Shown: in pieces, positions 8,417 to 16,600 of the stretch
Layout: every line of letters begins with the position of its first letter
How positions within the stretch are numbered: position 1 is the first letter of the stretch
From: a virus
Length of the DNA stretch: 34,845 nt
Reading direction: 5' to 3' (one strand)
IMG/VR virus record: IMGVR_UViG_3300009181_000195
Coordinates: 1 to 34,845 of that record
Position numbers and translations under genes: made by a program
The notes under the pieces: generated by a model
Databases searched by the model: none
Told to the model about the DNA's origin: nothing
What the model saw: only the letters and a program-made list of their open reading frames with translations

Positions 8417-8617
8417 TTTAGATGCTTTATTTGCTGTTTCTACTTGCTCATTCTCTTTTTTCTTAGCATCTACTAATTTATTGTAGTAGAAATTTCTAAG
8501 ATGGGTTGGCATTTTATACAAATCCATTACCGTAAACCCATTTCCATAATTCACCATCTCAAATATTTGAGTGTGAAGATTTAAACTATGATTTTTCGGA
8601 AGGCCAAAAAAACCCAA
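8399..8617 (-). CDS. Second frame of the gp26-type gene: probable tail assembly chaperone extension, 72 codons
   Basis: The reading frame is open from 8635 and overlaps the end of the 253-aa gene in the +1 frame. Its recognisable part, HTQIFEMVNYGNGF then MDLYKMPTHLRNFYYNKLVDAKKKENE, resembles the short proteins that follow gp26 in T4-type marine phages (often labelled gp51-like). The only start near the top is a TTG at 8617 with no usable ribosome-binding site. The first ATG (codon 21, 8557) falls inside the conserved part and would cut off HTQIFE. This makes independent initiation unlikely. Expression as a fusion of about 315 aa through a frameshift on the T run at 8606-8612 explains it better. 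Tail assembly chaperones made this way bind the tape measure before tube polymerisation. The function is inferred from arrangement and from the weak family resemblance. Confidence 0.7.
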   Translation of the reverse strand: MGFFGLPKNHSLNLHTQIFEMVNYGNGFTVMDLYKMPTHLRNFYYNKLVDAKKKENEQVETANKASKVRIKR

Positions 8618-9347
8618 CTCCCATCGTAATGGGAACTACCTCGGTTTCTCCATCTTCATGGATGTGGGTGAATACCATATCAACATCAGGTGATATGGAT
8701 TTTATGTAATTTCTTAAAGCCTTACTATCTTTTGCTAACATACCATTAACAAATTTAGATATTGCTGATATATCGTTATTACCATCTACACTTTTAATCA
8801 TGTGACGTAATCTAGTAGTAATTTCAAACGATGAATCTTTGTTTAATTTTTCCAAAGCATCTATATCTTTTTGAATTGCCAACTCATCACCATGTGTAAG
8901 TAATTTGAATGTTATTTTCTTACCATTTGAAGGTAATGTAAATTCAAATTCATTTTTGTTGTTAAAAATAGATGTATCTACTTCCTTTGTTTGTACTTTT
9001 GATAAGTCAACAACAGCATCAATTTGCTCACCTGTTTTTTGTGAGTAAAAACTAATTGGGTAATCTGCTCCGTATCCTAACAATCTAGTTGCAAGTACTA
9101 TAGCGTTTTTGTCACCAATTATAATATCATTTGGATTTACATTATCAACAATAATAGATTCAAATAGTTTATCTAATACTATTCCTTTTCTAATTAAATT
9201 TGTTGATGCAAGTATATCTTCCTCTTTTGCGGTCATATACTTTATAGTAATTTGTCCAGATGAAAGAGGACTCTCTTTTGGATAAATCTTTCCTCCTGAT
9301 GGTAAATCTAATACCTCCGTTGGAAAATCATATGTTTTTTCTGTCAT
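8586..9347 (-). CDS. Baseplate hub assembly protein, T4 gp26-like (T4_baseplate family), 253 aa
   Basis: The opening, with VLDLPSGGKIYPKESPLSSG followed by IKYMTAKEEDILAS, then IRKGIVLDKLFESII, is the signature of the T4 gp26 family (PF12322). The rest alternates beta strands (PISFYSQKTGEQIDAVVDL, FEFTLPSNGKKITFKLLTHG) with a helical part around residues 165-225. T4 gp26 is about 208 aa, so this copy is slightly longer. Family members take part in baseplate hub assembly, and the position before the tape measure suggests a tail-assembly-chaperone role. The last codons read GGG TTT TTT TGG, and the run of seven T there is the candidate slip site into the next frame. The gene has its own TATTTATA element 27 nt before the ATG, and the tail-tube terminator lies just upstream. 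Confidence 0.85.
   Translation of the reverse strand: MTEKTYDFPTEVLDLPSGGKIYPKESPLSSGQITIKYMTAKEEDILASTNLIRKGIVLDKLFESIIVDNVNPNDIIIGDKNAIVLATRLLGYGADYPISFYSQKTGEQIDAVVDLSKVQTKEVDTSIFNNKNEFEFTLPSNGKKITFKLLTHGDELAIQKDIDALEKLNKDSSFEITTRLRHMIKSVDGNNDISAISKFVNGMLAKDSKALRNYIKSISPDVDMVFTHIHEDGETEVVPITMGVGFFWPSEKS
8604..8617 (-). promoter_or_regulatory. Candidate programmed ribosomal frameshift site (T7 run)
   Basis: In the coding direction the sequence is GGGTTTTTTTGG, read GGG TTT TTT TGG in the gp26-type frame. A tRNA on the second TTT can re-pair perfectly after a +1 or a -2 slip. Both lead to GGC CTT CCG AAA, the frame of the 72-codon ORF. The overlap in which a slip must happen is only 8635-8589, and this is the one slippery run in it. 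A -1 slip would not enter the right frame. Confidence 0.55.
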
Positions 9348-9374
9348 AACTTTACTTTGTTTTAAGTTTGTATA

Positions 9375-9382
9375 TATAAATA
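9375..9382 (-). promoter_or_regulatory. Putative late promoter element (TATTTATA)
   Basis: The sense sequence TGTATTTATA ends 27 nt before the ATG of the gp26-type gene and about 28 nt after the terminator U-tract of the tube gene. Its placement between a terminator and a start codon supports a promoter role. Confidence 0.5.
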
Positions 9383-9409
9383 CATAGTTTTTAAAAAATT
9401 AGAAAGCAT

Positions 9410-9438
9410 AAAAAAGGGGATTCTTTTGAAATCCCCTT
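9410..9438 (-). terminator. Rho-independent terminator after the tail tube gene
   Basis: Plus-strand 9414-9422 (AAGGGGATT) is perfectly complementary to 9430-9438 (AATCCCCTT), with a seven-base loop. Read in the transcribed direction it is followed by UUUUUU (9415-9410). It sits 18 nt past the tube stop codon, and this perfect GC-containing stem is the strongest hairpin I see in the window. Confidence 0.9.
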
Positions 9439-9456
9439 ATTTTTGTTATTTTTAGA

Positions 9457-9945
9457 TTAGTATTCAAGAATAGCGTAATCGTAAGATAATGTTAATTCAA
9501 TTGTTGCAGGTTCGTTAGAATCAAATGATACATCACCAAAGTTTGCTTGCTGAATGAATGCACCTTTAATTTTCCACTGTTCAATTTTATCGCCAACTGG
9601 ACCTAACATATAGAAATCCAAATCTTTCTTATAAAAATCTGCGTATCCACGTCTACCAGTGATTGATTCATGTCCCAATCTAATCCACTCCATTACTGAT
9701 TGTGCAGCCGATGGTACAATTGGGTCATAAAGAGTAATTGTAATATCTTGCCACTCACCTTTACCTTGCAACTTTCTTTTAATGTTGATATGGTCTAAAG
9801 TGATTGTTTCAAATTGAATTGAAGGTCTTGCTGCTGCTTTAACCATATATCCAGGTACACCATCCCACTCTAAGATGTATCTGTTTTTCATTTTTGGTTC
9901 GAAGTTCGTATAGAACATCTTATCAAACTCTAATATTTCTGCCAT
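9457..9945 (-). CDS. Tail tube protein (T4 gp19-like), 162 aa
   Basis: This protein forms the inner tube through which DNA passes. Length matches T4 gp19 (163 aa). Recognisable features are the N-terminal helix-turn MFYTNFEPKMKNRYILEWDG, the strand pair around GYMVKAAARPSIQFETITLDH, the segment EWQDITITLYDP, a helix with SAAQSVMEWIRLG, and a closing beta sheet ending in ATIELTLSYDYAILEY. This follows the usual order of the tail-tube fold. It lies directly after the sheath gene, as in T4, and a strong terminator follows it, so a highly expressed tube transcript ends here. A near-match of the promoter element (GATATTTATT, 9968-9975) lies 22 nt upstream of the ATG, which would allow extra tube-only transcription. 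No Shine-Dalgarno sequence; leader AAAAAGAATAAA. Confidence 0.93.
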   Translation of the reverse strand: MAEILEFDKMFYTNFEPKMKNRYILEWDGVPGYMVKAAARPSIQFETITLDHINIKRKLQGKGEWQDITITLYDPIVPSAAQSVMEWIRLGHESITGRRGYADFYKKDLDFYMLGPVGDKIEQWKIKGAFIQQANFGDVSFDSNEPATIELTLSYDYAILEY

Positions 9946-9967
9946 TTTATTCTTTTTATTTTATATT

Positions 9968-9975
9968 AATAAATA
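9968..9975 (-). promoter_or_regulatory. Putative promoter element before the tube gene (TATTTATT)
   Basis: The sense sequence GGATATTTATTA ends 22 nt before the tube ATG. It differs from the recurrent element in one base but keeps the spacing. An internal promoter would give more tube than sheath message. Confidence 0.4.
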
Positions 9976-9996
9976 TCCACTTTTTGTTTTTCTATA

Positions 9997-12321
9997 TTAT
10001 GCTGAGAAACTTGCTCCAGTTGGTAAGATGTTGAAATCTATTACGATAAATTCCGCCGTCTTAGCCGGTTGTAAGAAAATTTGTCCTGCTAATATATTTC
10101 TATCAATTACATCAGGTGTGTTATTACTTTCATCCATTACAACTCTGAAAGCGTATAAACCTTGTCTTTGTTGAACTGCCTCTAAGTAAGGGTTCACAGT
10201 GTTTAAGAATCTATTACGAGTTGTAGATGTATTTTGTTCAAACACTAAATAACGAGATGTAGATGCTACAAACTTCTTAAGAACAATAAGTAATCTTCTA
10301 ACATTGATTCTATCTAAAGCTGATGCCTTATCTTGCAATGTTTTCTGTCCAAATGCTACAATACCTTGTCCAGGGAATGCTGCGATTGGGTTTACTTTGT
10401 TCTCATATAGAGTATCTCTTTCAGAATGTGTTAATCTATTTAAAACACTAACTGCTCCAGTGATACCACCTCTATTCAAACCAGCAGGTGCGAACCATTC
10501 TGCTGCTAATCTATCGTTAGCTGCGAAAACAGCGGGCATTAATACTGATGGTGGAACACTCATCAATTTGTTTGTGTTTGTATCTATTGTCTTAACCCAA
10601 GGATAGTAAGTTGCTACATAGTTAGAATCAACTGCGTTTGCTTGGTCAGTTGCTTCAGTTATCGTATCATCAAAATCATTGAAGTCAGCTATATAAAATG
10701 CATCTTGTCTACTTTCAACCATATCAATTGCTTTTGTTACAATTGCAGGGTGTAAACTTCTTACAATACCCGGTGTTACTACCATATTGATATCCCACTC
10801 ATCAGGGTTAGATACTGCGTTGATTGCTTTAGTATATGCTACTGAACCAGATGATGTTGAAGTTGCGCAATTAAATCCTTGCGTATTTGCATTACCCCAA
10901 TCAGTATCACCAGCTTTAGCTTTAGTTACAGTTGGATTCATACCATCAAAACCTTCTTGGAATGCTAATACAAATTGTCTTTTAACCATATCAGTTGATG
11001 CCGAACCGGTCATTACATATGATAATTGTGAATCAAATGCAAATGTTGTATTTGAACCCGTTTGAGCTCCAGTTGGTATTGCTTTTAGATATTGTTTGTT
11101 ATCCATACTAACACCAGTTGTTTCAAAATCAAATCCACTAAAATAAATTGGGGATGATGATGAGTTACCAGTAGAATTAGTTTGATATGTTACTGCAGGT
11201 ATTAAAAGTGATTCTGCATTATTCGTTGCTGTAATTGGATTTGTATATGCTCCATGTCCAAATGGTGCTGCTGATATTGGGAATGAACCTGCTGCTGATA
11301 CAACTACTCTTACATATTTTGATTTGTTTGAGTAATCACCATTTTCAGTTATTTTACCATCAGAATCAATTGTATTATATCTATCACCAATTCTTCTAGC
11401 TATATAGTTAGGAGATGCTGCATCTAAGTTTACATTATTAAATGTTTCTATTACACTCTTTCTCTTATCAGTATCACTATATGAACGAATTGTTACAGTA
11501 AAAGTTGAATAATCAGTTGCTCCATCTTCACCAGCTGCTTTTACATTAGAAATACCAACTTTGTATTTTGTGTTATAAACATCACCATGTCCTAAAGTTA
11601 CAAAATTAAATAAATCGTATCTTTCACCACTAATCAATTGAGATTTAACTATTGGTGTTTCTGCTGCAGTTGTATTATATGCAAAGTCCTGAGTTGGTAA
11701 TACCACTCTAGTTATTACAATATTATTCCCAGCAGAACCAGTATAGTATCCCGCCACACTTTCAAAGTATGAATATGCATATGCTGATTTAGCTCCAAAT
11801 GGAGATTCACCAAATACATCTGCTAAATCGTTTGTTGCTGATGGTAATATTGATGCCGATACATTTACCCCAGCAGTTAATGAGTTGATTACAAATGAAC
11901 CATCTGCATTAGAATCACTAACTACACTTGCTCCAGTAAAACCAACTTTTTCATCTCCTACTTTAGTTGAGTGTAATACACCAATTAATTTAGTACCTAC
12001 TGATTGAGTAGATGAACCAGAAGCAAATATTGCTAAAGGAGCTATTTGTTGGTAACCACCAACACCACCTACTCTTACCACAGTTACTTGACCTGCTTCT
12101 CTTAAATAGTTTTGTACTGCGTACTCACTATAATAAGTTCCATCAGGAGTACCAAAGGTATCTTCAAATTCTGATTGTGTTCTTATAATTGTTGGAATAA
12201 ATGCAGGTCCTTGCTTAAAAGGTCCTATAATTGCTGCTCCAATTTCTCCAATTCCTTGTGTTAAAAAGGATAAATCATTTTCTCTTGTGAAAACGCCGGG
12301 TGATACGATTCTTTCTGACAT
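9997..12321 (-). CDS. Contractile tail sheath protein (T4 gp18-like), 774 aa
   Basis: This protein forms the contractile sheath around the tube. The N-terminus SPGVFTRENDLSFLTQG, followed by IGAAIIGPFKQGPAF and FGTPDGTYYSEYAVQNYL, is the standard sheath opening with its strand-exchange arm. The C-terminal 200 residues hold the conserved core: GGITGAVSVLNRLTHSERDTL, NPIAAFPGQGIVAFGQKTL, INVRRLLIVLKKFV and a final IVIDFNILPTG strand. The middle (about residues 100-480) is a variable, surface-type beta region, which makes the protein longer than T4 gp18 (659 aa). The 5' gap of 139 bp carries a TATATTTATA element 58 nt before the ATG, the longest such spacing here. The leader AATAGAAGAAAC contains a weak purine stretch but no clear Shine-Dalgarno sequence. 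Tube follows 51 nt later. The identification is firm. Confidence 0.95.
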   Translation of the reverse strand: MSERIVSPGVFTRENDLSFLTQGIGEIGAAIIGPFKQGPAFIPTIIRTQSEFEDTFGTPDGTYYSEYAVQNYLREAGQVTVVRVGGVGGYQQIAPLAIFASGSSTQSVGTKLIGVLHSTKVGDEKVGFTGASVVSDSNADGSFVINSLTAGVNVSASILPSATNDLADVFGESPFGAKSAYAYSYFESVAGYYTGSAGNNIVITRVVLPTQDFAYNTTAAETPIVKSQLISGERYDLFNFVTLGHGDVYNTKYKVGISNVKAAGEDGATDYSTFTVTIRSYSDTDKRKSVIETFNNVNLDAASPNYIARRIGDRYNTIDSDGKITENGDYSNKSKYVRVVVSAAGSFPISAAPFGHGAYTNPITATNNAESLLIPAVTYQTNSTGNSSSSPIYFSGFDFETTGVSMDNKQYLKAIPTGAQTGSNTTFAFDSQLSYVMTGSASTDMVKRQFVLAFQEGFDGMNPTVTKAKAGDTDWGNANTQGFNCATSTSSGSVAYTKAINAVSNPDEWDINMVVTPGIVRSLHPAIVTKAIDMVESRQDAFYIADFNDFDDTITEATDQANAVDSNYVATYYPWVKTIDTNTNKLMSVPPSVLMPAVFAANDRLAAEWFAPAGLNRGGITGAVSVLNRLTHSERDTLYENKVNPIAAFPGQGIVAFGQKTLQDKASALDRINVRRLLIVLKKFVASTSRYLVFEQNTSTTRNRFLNTVNPYLEAVQQRQGLYAFRVVMDESNNTPDVIDRNILAGQIFLQPAKTAEFIVIDFNILPTGASFSA

Positions 12322-12379
12322 TTTGTTTCTTCTATTTGTGTTTTAATTGCGTATTAGTAATTACTTACATTAATACTCA

Positions 12380-12387
12380 TATAAATA
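12380..12387 (-). promoter_or_regulatory. Putative late promoter element before the sheath gene (TATTTATA)
   Basis: The sense sequence TTATATTTATATG lies in the 139-bp gap between the 134-aa gene and sheath, and ends 58 nt before the sheath ATG. A weak hairpin just upstream (ACATTT/AAATGT arms at 12431-12440 and 12394-12403) could end the previous transcript, but its loop is long. Confidence 0.45.
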
Positions 12388-12460
12388 TAAAGAAAATGTC
12401 CAAAACACAAATTTATTATTAAATCTGCACTTTGAACATTTATAATTTTGTTTTAGTTAA

Positions 12461-12865
12461 TTAATAACCCGGAACAGAACCAGACGTTGTTGGATATGAA
12501 GTACTTCCAGATGTTGGAGACCAAGGTAAATCCATAGTAGTCACTTCAATTCTAGCGTATTTCTTATGGTCTATTTCTTTTTGAATTTGTCCGTTTATAT
12601 GACCCATATAATTAGTTTCAGTAGAACCACTAACTACATTTTTAACCCATCCTAATACTAAATTTTCAGTAAGGTCTTGGTAATCAACAAACCCATCACC
12701 ATTAAGGTCTTGAGGTTTGAACGGTGTTGCACCATTAAAAACTCCGAAATTACCATCAGTATCAGTACCAGTTAATTTCCAATTAGTACCAACAACAATA
12801 TTTTCAAAATTTTCACTGTTTTGTTTTTTTAATCCTACTAATTCCCATTTATATGTTAATCCCAT
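12461..12865 (-). CDS. Small virion-associated protein with a dockerin-like calcium loop, 134 aa
   Basis: The framework TYKWELVGLKK, then WKLTGTDTDGNFG, NGATPF, and LVLGWVKNVV with HINGQIQKEIDHKK matches a family of short hypothetical proteins in T4-type cyanophages and other marine phages, whose function is unknown to me. Residues 53-64 read DLNGDGFVDYQD. This places D53, N55, D57, D61 and D64 at positions 1, 3, 5, 9 and 12, the ligand pattern of a dockerin/EF-hand calcium loop, and the homologues I recall do not have it. The C-terminus is a flexible proline/serine/threonine tail (SPTSGSTSYPTTSGSVPGY). The gene stands alone between two promoter-like elements, after the fibre operon and before sheath. 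A virion decoration or fibre-attachment role is a guess. Confidence 0.75.
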   Translation of the reverse strand: MGLTYKWELVGLKKQNSENFENIVVGTNWKLTGTDTDGNFGVFNGATPFKPQDLNGDGFVDYQDLTENLVLGWVKNVVSGSTETNYMGHINGQIQKEIDHKKYARIEVTTMDLPWSPTSGSTSYPTTSGSVPGY

Positions 12866-12885
12866 AATATTTGTTTTTTATATTG

Positions 12886-12893
12886 TATAAATA
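12886..12893 (-). promoter_or_regulatory. Putative late promoter element (TATTTATA)
   Basis: The sense sequence GATATATTTATAC ends 20 nt before the ATG of the 134-aa gene, in a 43-bp gap between it and the 143-aa gene. Confidence 0.5.
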
Positions 12894-12908
12894 TATCTAT
12901 TTTATTTT

Positions 12909-13340
12909 TTAAACTTCCAATGAACCACTATAATAATCAGTAGTTAATAAATGTCTATATGTTTGTGCCATATGGTCTAATTCAGATGGTACTTCCAAAA
13001 GAAATATACATCTATGGTCCATACCAGCAGTACCAATACTTGCTCCATATTTATTATCAGCTGGATTTTTTCCTATAAATCCAATTGGTTTTGAACCCAA
13101 TTCTCTAGAAGATTTATCTTTCCAAATAGTTACACCAATTTCAGCAGTATATCCAGATTTCCAATAAACTGCTGTTTCTGGGGAATTTGCTCCAAATGTA
13201 ATTCCATTAGGTCTTGTTGGGTCTGGAGGTGCGGGCGTATCCTGCATTCTTTTTTCTACCTTTATATCAGTAACAACGTGATATGCGTTTTCAATAACAA
13301 CACCAGTTCCTGGTATTTCGTAATCTTTTAAAAGTGCCAT
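12909..13340 (-). CDS. Unknown tail-fibre-associated protein, 143 aa
   Basis: I do not recognise this gene. It begins 3 nt after the stop of the 2651-aa fibre gene, so it is translated from the same message and probably acts with that fibre. The protein looks beta-rich, with an early IPGTGVVIENAYHVVTDIKVEKR and a later YTAEIGVTIWKD. A glycine- and asparagine-rich middle (FIGKNPADNKYGASIGTAGM) leads to a histidine-containing C-terminal stretch (MDHRCIFLLEVPSELDHMAQTY). There is one cysteine, no signal peptide and no membrane segment. A fibre chaperone, connector or capping protein is possible from location only. Confidence 0.7.
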   Translation of the reverse strand: MALLKDYEIPGTGVVIENAYHVVTDIKVEKRMQDTPAPPDPTRPNGITFGANSPETAVYWKSGYTAEIGVTIWKDKSSRELGSKPIGFIGKNPADNKYGASIGTAGMDHRCIFLLEVPSELDHMAQTYRHLLTTDYYSGSLEV

Positions 13341-13343
13341 AAT

Positions 13344-13694
13344 TTATTCTTTATTATTAAATATTAATTTATTTAAAATTTCTTTCAATTCTTTAATTTC
13401 TTCTGATTGCTTTTTTATTATTTCATTTTGTTCTTTAAATCCTTCAATAAATAATCCTGCAAAACTTCCGTAAGAAATACCAAATTCATCATTTACATCA
13501 TCATAGGTAACAACTTCTGGAAATATATCCACAGTTTCCTGAGCTATTAATCCTGTTTGTCTTTTTTCTGCCATTTCAGTTGTAATGTTTGCAGCTTCAT
13601 CCATTATTCTATTGTAATAAACACCTCTCAATTTAAGAATTTTTTCTAATGCAGATTCAATTGTTACAATATTAGTTTTCTTTCTAGCATCAGA
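13344..13694 (-). other. Peptidase_S74 intramolecular chaperone domain (residues 2536-2651)
   Basis: The segment carries SDARKK (Ser2536, Lys2541), a hydrophobic helix ILKLRGVYYN, then TGLIAQETVDIFPEVV and a coiled-coil tail EQNEIIKKQSEEIKELKEI. The first motif is the self-cleavage site of the family, and the tail probably trimerises. Cleavage itself is not shown by sequence. Confidence 0.85.
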
Positions 13695-16600
13695 ATAAGC
13701 TACTATATTACCTGTTGAATATATACCACCAGATACATACATACCATATGAAGGTGATGTTGAAGAAGTATTTACACCCGTACAGTTATATGGAAAATAG
13801 TGATAGAACATCCATCTACCAGATTGATAATAACAACCACCATTACCACCAGTATCAAACATACCGGTAACAGGAGTATTACCTACGTCTTGTAAAATAC
13901 CTGTGTATGAGTTTTTATATCCATCCATTCTCCAAGTTCCATATGTGGAGTTATTTGGATACCAATGTGCACTATTTGTGCCTGTGTAGAATCCAACATC
14001 TGCCACATACATCCACTTATACTTAAATGAATAATTTGATGAACCTGCTAATTGAATACACAAATCACTCATATCGTAATCGGAATAAACTCTTGTTCCT
14101 TCATAAGAACCAGCGTTTGCTCCTAATTTAATACCAGTATGATATGCAATTCTTAAATCCGGATACGGATAACTCCATCCACCACCTTCTTGGAATATAT
14201 TATATGCATTTGTACCTTGCCCAGAGTTACCACCCGTTCCAATAAAATCTATACGAGCTACTCTTACATAGTTGTTGAATTCACCACTACTCATTTGAGA
14301 ATATCCAGTTGGGTCAGTATAATATGCTGTATTATTACTATCGTAAAATATTGGTGCTCTTAATGAGTTACCTCCAGTTAAATAATCGTTAGCATAAACC
14401 GTACCACCAGTATACCACTCCATTACTCTCCAGTTAGAACCACTACTATTCATAGTGTTTAAGTAAAGATTTCCTGCTGTACTAAATCTGAAGTATGATG
14501 ACCCAAATGATGTGTTTGGTCTACTAAAGTAATAAGGTCCAGAACCATCATGGTATGTGTTATCCACATTAAATCCAAATCCTCCCCAATCCCAAGTGTT
14601 ACCAGGTTCAGAAACCCACATTTGCAATTGACATAATCCAGTACCAGCTCCGTTGTTTCCAGGTAATAATCTAAGTCTAGAAGTAGTATTACCATGAGCT
14701 CCACTCATTCTCAATCCACCATATATTTCGGTAAATCCGTTAGGGTCTATATAATATCCAGTATTATTGGTATCATAGAATATTGGTGCTCTAAAACTTT
14801 CTGTGTTTTCCGTATATCTTTCAATTACATGTCTAGTAAACCAAGAACCACCACCGCCAGGAGTTTCTCTTAAGTAAACAGTAGTACCTTGAGGTTTATA
14901 CCACTCACAAGAACCACTACCCCATTGATGAATACGGAACATAGCAGGTTCAGTAGAGAAGTTACCAGAAGTTGATACCTCTAACGAACGGAACGAACCA
15001 TGTGGTTTGCCCCATCCTTGTCCATAAGGGTCATGCGTCCACCAACCACTATTATCAGTATATATACCATTTGTATCACCACGTACTTTGTAACCTAAAA
15101 ATTCGTTAGTTCTACTACTACCATTAGGGTCTACAAAAAATCCAGTATTATTACTATCATAGAATATTGGTCCTCTAACAGAACCGGCCATTTCTAAATA
15201 GCTACTTTGTACAAAACCATTTTGCACATTACCGATACGGAATTCAATAAATGATTCAGCTCCTATACAAAAATATGGATTATTATAAACACCAGGTCTT
15301 CCCCATGCTGCCCCAACTCTTACATTAGAACTAACACCTTCAGCGTTTAAGACGTGAATACCAGAAGTATCTCCGGTAAAAGTTACACCAGCCCCATTCA
15401 AATTTAAATTAAATGTAGCGTTAGGGTCTAACCAATATGCGGTGTTATTTTGGTCGTAAAATATTGGTGCTCTTGAACTACCATTTGAATATGAGTTACC
15501 ACTTCTATCAACATAGAAGTCAGTAGTACCCCAAGAACCATTTCTATGTCCGTGGTCATGATTAATTCTGAAATATGATGAGTCTGCGTATCCATATCCA
15601 CAAGACCAAGTATTACTATCATATCCATTAGAGAATAAAATAGAAGGTCTATCAGTACCGCCATTTGCTTCAATACGGAATTCTCCAGTTATACCCCAAG
15701 AGTGGTTACCATAACTATTTGTTACCAACATAGTACTATTATTACCAGGTGCTGAACCTGTTTTTGTAATAGTTACAACTTGTCCATTTGATTGTCCGAA
15801 GTTACTGAATCCATCCGGATTTACATAATATGCAGTATTATTTCTATCATAGAAAATTGGTGCTCTAGCACTTGTATTAAATTCTACATATGAACCATCT
15901 TGATTTGGATAGTTTCTTTGTGACCAATCCCAGCTACTTCCATTAACAGCACCTCTACCACCATACAAATACCATGCCCCATCGGTAGCTATGTGTTGTA
16001 ACATATATCCTAAGTTACCATTAGTTGATGTTTGATATATAGAAGCGTAAGTACCAGTAATAACAAGTTGTGCATGAGATGAACCAAATGGATTACTACC
16101 CCAATTTCCATTAACATTAAGGTATTGTAAATTAGTACCATCAAGTCCATCAAAATAGTATCCAGTATTAGATATATCATAATATCTTGGTGCCAAAACA
16201 CCATAGTCTGCTCTTAGATAATTATCACTCTTACCAAATGAACCAATTTCAGTTCCTGTAAATGGTGAGTTATTAAAAAATCTAGTTCCACCATATTGAG
16301 ATGCTGCGCCAATATCAACACCAGTATGCCATGCTAATTGTAAGTGATTACCAGAATAATATCCATTGTTATAGTTTCTAACATGAATCATATAATATGG
16401 TTGCGAATCACTTCTCTGTCCCCAAGTAATACCACTATCTGTTGATGCTTGTGATGGGTCAGTTGTGGAATTTGAAAGATTTATATGTCTTGTCGTACCA
16501 CTACCACTACCTGTTCTAGCTATAAATGTACCACCACTATCATACCAATAATCTTGATAAACTGCTGGAGTTCGTAAACTTGATTTTACCCATACTATAC

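Noticed and set aside
12394-12440. Terminator between the 134-aa gene and sheath
   Set aside because: The arms ACATTT and AAATGT can pair with an extension, but the loop is about 26 bases, a mismatch splits the stem and the U-tract is poor. It is not strong enough to list.
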